A stretch of 64,000 nt of DNA from contig CAWDNV010000011.1 in the NCBI GenBank assembly GCA_963803735.1, positions 310,001 through 374,000 on the forward strand, written 5' to 3'. A model generated the notes under the pieces. It searched no databases, had not been told where the DNA came from, and saw only the letters and a program-made list of their open reading frames with translations. Source of the DNA: Palsa-189 sp963803735. Lineage in GTDB: Bacteria; Acidobacteriota; Terriglobia; Acidiferrales; UBA7541. The translations under genes and the position numbers were made by a program. Positions 62,987 through 64,000 of the stretch are shown here, in pieces. Every line of letters starts with the position of its first letter. Position 1 is the stretch's first letter.

Positions 62987-63364
62987 ATGACCGACGGCAT
63001 CAGGCGAGCGGGGCCTCCGCTGGCATTGCAAAAGCTGCGAGATAATTTTTATCTGGTTCAGGTACAACTCACTGAGACGCCATCGGCAGATTGGAAGCGG
63101 CTTTTTTACGATACGCAGCAATCGCCACCGGCTGAATTTCCACCGCGAGCCGTCGAGATCAGCGGTCACTTGCTTCGGTTTCGTTCCGATGGAGCGAGCG
63201 TCGAGCAGAAGGTGGCGTGGCTTGACCGTTGGATCGAGCGCGCCAATCAGAAAGAGGCGGCGATGGGCGGACGCCTGGACGAAGAGCGCCGCCGCCGTCG
63301 GGAAGAACTAACGCGAGAACAAGGTGAATTAGCCGATCTGAATACGCGCTGGGCGAAGCTTTAG
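62987..63364 (+). CDS. Small protein of unknown function, coiled-coil C-terminus
   Basis: A 125-residue protein not recognised. The N-terminal half has LRDNFYLVQVQLTETPSADWKRLFYDTQQ and a FPPRAVEISGHLLRFRS strand; the C-terminal half is a charged helix (LDRWIERANQKEAA, then an Arg/Glu-rich run with Leu spacing) likely to coil. AGGGAG lies 5 nt before the ATG. It is in the dnaK unit and may serve the chaperone; the length and helix pattern do not match GrpE well. Confidence 0.6.
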   Translation: MTDGIRRAGPPLALQKLRDNFYLVQVQLTETPSADWKRLFYDTQQSPPAEFPPRAVEISGHLLRFRSDGASVEQKVAWLDRWIERANQKEAAMGGRLDEERRRRREELTREQGELADLNTRWAKL

Positions 63365-63398
63365 AGCGCCCCTTTGTTTTGGCGAGCGAGTCACAAAT

Positions 63399-64000
63399 AT
63401 GGCGACAGCAACCAAACAAGATTATTACGAACTACTTGGAGTGCCGCGCAAGGCCGCTCAGAAAGAGATTCGTCAAGCCTATCGAAAGCTTGCCCGCAAG
63501 TATCATCCGGACCTGAATCCCGGCGATAAATCCGCCGAAGAGAAATTCAAGCAAGTTCAGGAAGCCTACGACGTTCTCTCCGACACCAAAAAGCGACAGA
63601 TGTACGATCAGTTTGGCTTCGACGCCGAGCGCAGAACGGCCGCTCCGCCGGAACAGGAGCAGCCGGGCACGCATTTTGATTTTGGAGGATTCGATTTCGG
63701 CGGCTCGAGCGGAACGAACTTCCGCGATTTATTCGGCCAGTTCTTTCGGGGCGGTGCAGGGGCAGCAGCCGCGGAGGCAGAACCCGGCTCGGACCTCGAG
63801 TACGGAATCGAAATCGATTTTTGGGAGGCCGTACGCGGCACGGTTAAGAAAGTGACCATCTCGCGACTTGAGACTTGTGAAACGTGTGGTGGTTCGGGCG
63901 CCGTAGGCCAACCTCAAACATGCGAAGTGTGCGGCGGTACTGGGCAGGTTTCTCAAGTCAGCGGCCGCATGCGTTTCAATGTCACCTGCTCGCGCTGCGG
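63399..64000 (+). CDS. dnaJ: Chaperone protein DnaJ (N-terminal part, runs off the window)
   Basis: About 200 residues before the window end. The J domain is QDYYELLGVPRKAAQKEIRQAYRKLARKYHPDLNPGD with HPD at 36-38. Next is a Gly/Phe-rich linker (about 90-125) and the start of the client-binding domain with zinc motifs CETCGGSG, CEVCGGTG and the beginning of CSRCG, which marks a type I DnaJ. It stimulates DnaK's ATPase. ATG 63399 has only a weak ribosome site. It follows the 62987 gene by 34 bp. Confidence 0.95.
   Translation, partial: MATATKQDYYELLGVPRKAAQKEIRQAYRKLARKYHPDLNPGDKSAEEKFKQVQEAYDVLSDTKKRQMYDQFGFDAERRTAAPPEQEQPGTHFDFGGFDFGGSSGTNFRDLFGQFFRGGAGAAAAEAEPGSDLEYGIEIDFWEAVRGTVKKVTISRLETCETCGGSGAVGQPQTCEVCGGTGQVSQVSGRMRFNVTCSRC

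Overview
The window looks like a stretch of an Acidobacteriota chromosome (inference). It is moderately GC-rich and holds many exported beta-propeller, cytochrome-c-like and DUF6152-type proteins. It also carries a PadR-controlled RND efflux set, a DnaK promoter with an HspR-type HAIR element, and an RNA polymerase beta subunit with an extra zinc-ribbon segment. I see no integrase, transposase, phage gene or CRISPR array. It is a core chromosomal region with some accessory parts.

Layout. 1-9212: the end of a type B carboxylesterase, then eight consecutive genes whose products almost all carry signal peptides: an NHL propeller, an amidohydrolase, a double SnoaL/DUF4440-like protein, a cytochrome-c/Vgb propeller, a PHM-like copper protein with a heme motif, three proteins of unknown function. 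9368-13289: coaE and folD (coupled), a molybdate-type binding protein and an SGNH hydrolase. 13465-19389: mrdA-rodA-rng, the cell-shape elongation module joined to RNase G/E but without mreBCD. 19640-25779: padR, outer-membrane factor, RND pump, membrane fusion protein, in that transcription order. 25993-33253: truB, two copies of a GGGGGTACCCCC repeat element, an isoprenylcysteine-methyltransferase-like protein, a large secreted protein, an MFS exporter and two family-2 glycosyltransferases. 33341-39134: gatA without gatB or gatC, a 75-residue MerR-like protein, a secreted protein and a hybrid histidine kinase.

39324-53854 is the transcription/translation supercluster, read on the minus strand: promoter, tRNA-Thr(TGT), tRNA-Tyr, tRNA-Thr(GGT), tRNA-Gly, tuf, rpmG, a GIY-YIG nuclease-like gene, tRNA-Trp, secE, nusG, rplK, rplA, rplJ, rplL, rpoB, rpoC and a hairpin terminator. 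The GIY-YIG gene sits inside an otherwise classical linkage and ends in a damaged partial copy of the tRNA-Trp region. 54056-60629: M23 peptidase, thiL, an alpha/beta hydrolase, a class A PBP, and a DoxX/MauE plus DsbA-like pair that could form a thiol-oxidising unit. 60867-64000: the HAIR-controlled dnaK operon with dnaK, a small coiled-coil protein of unknown function and the start of dnaJ, which runs off the window.

All functions come from motif recognition in the translated sequence; no database search was run. Starts were chosen by Shine-Dalgarno spacing and are less certain than stops.
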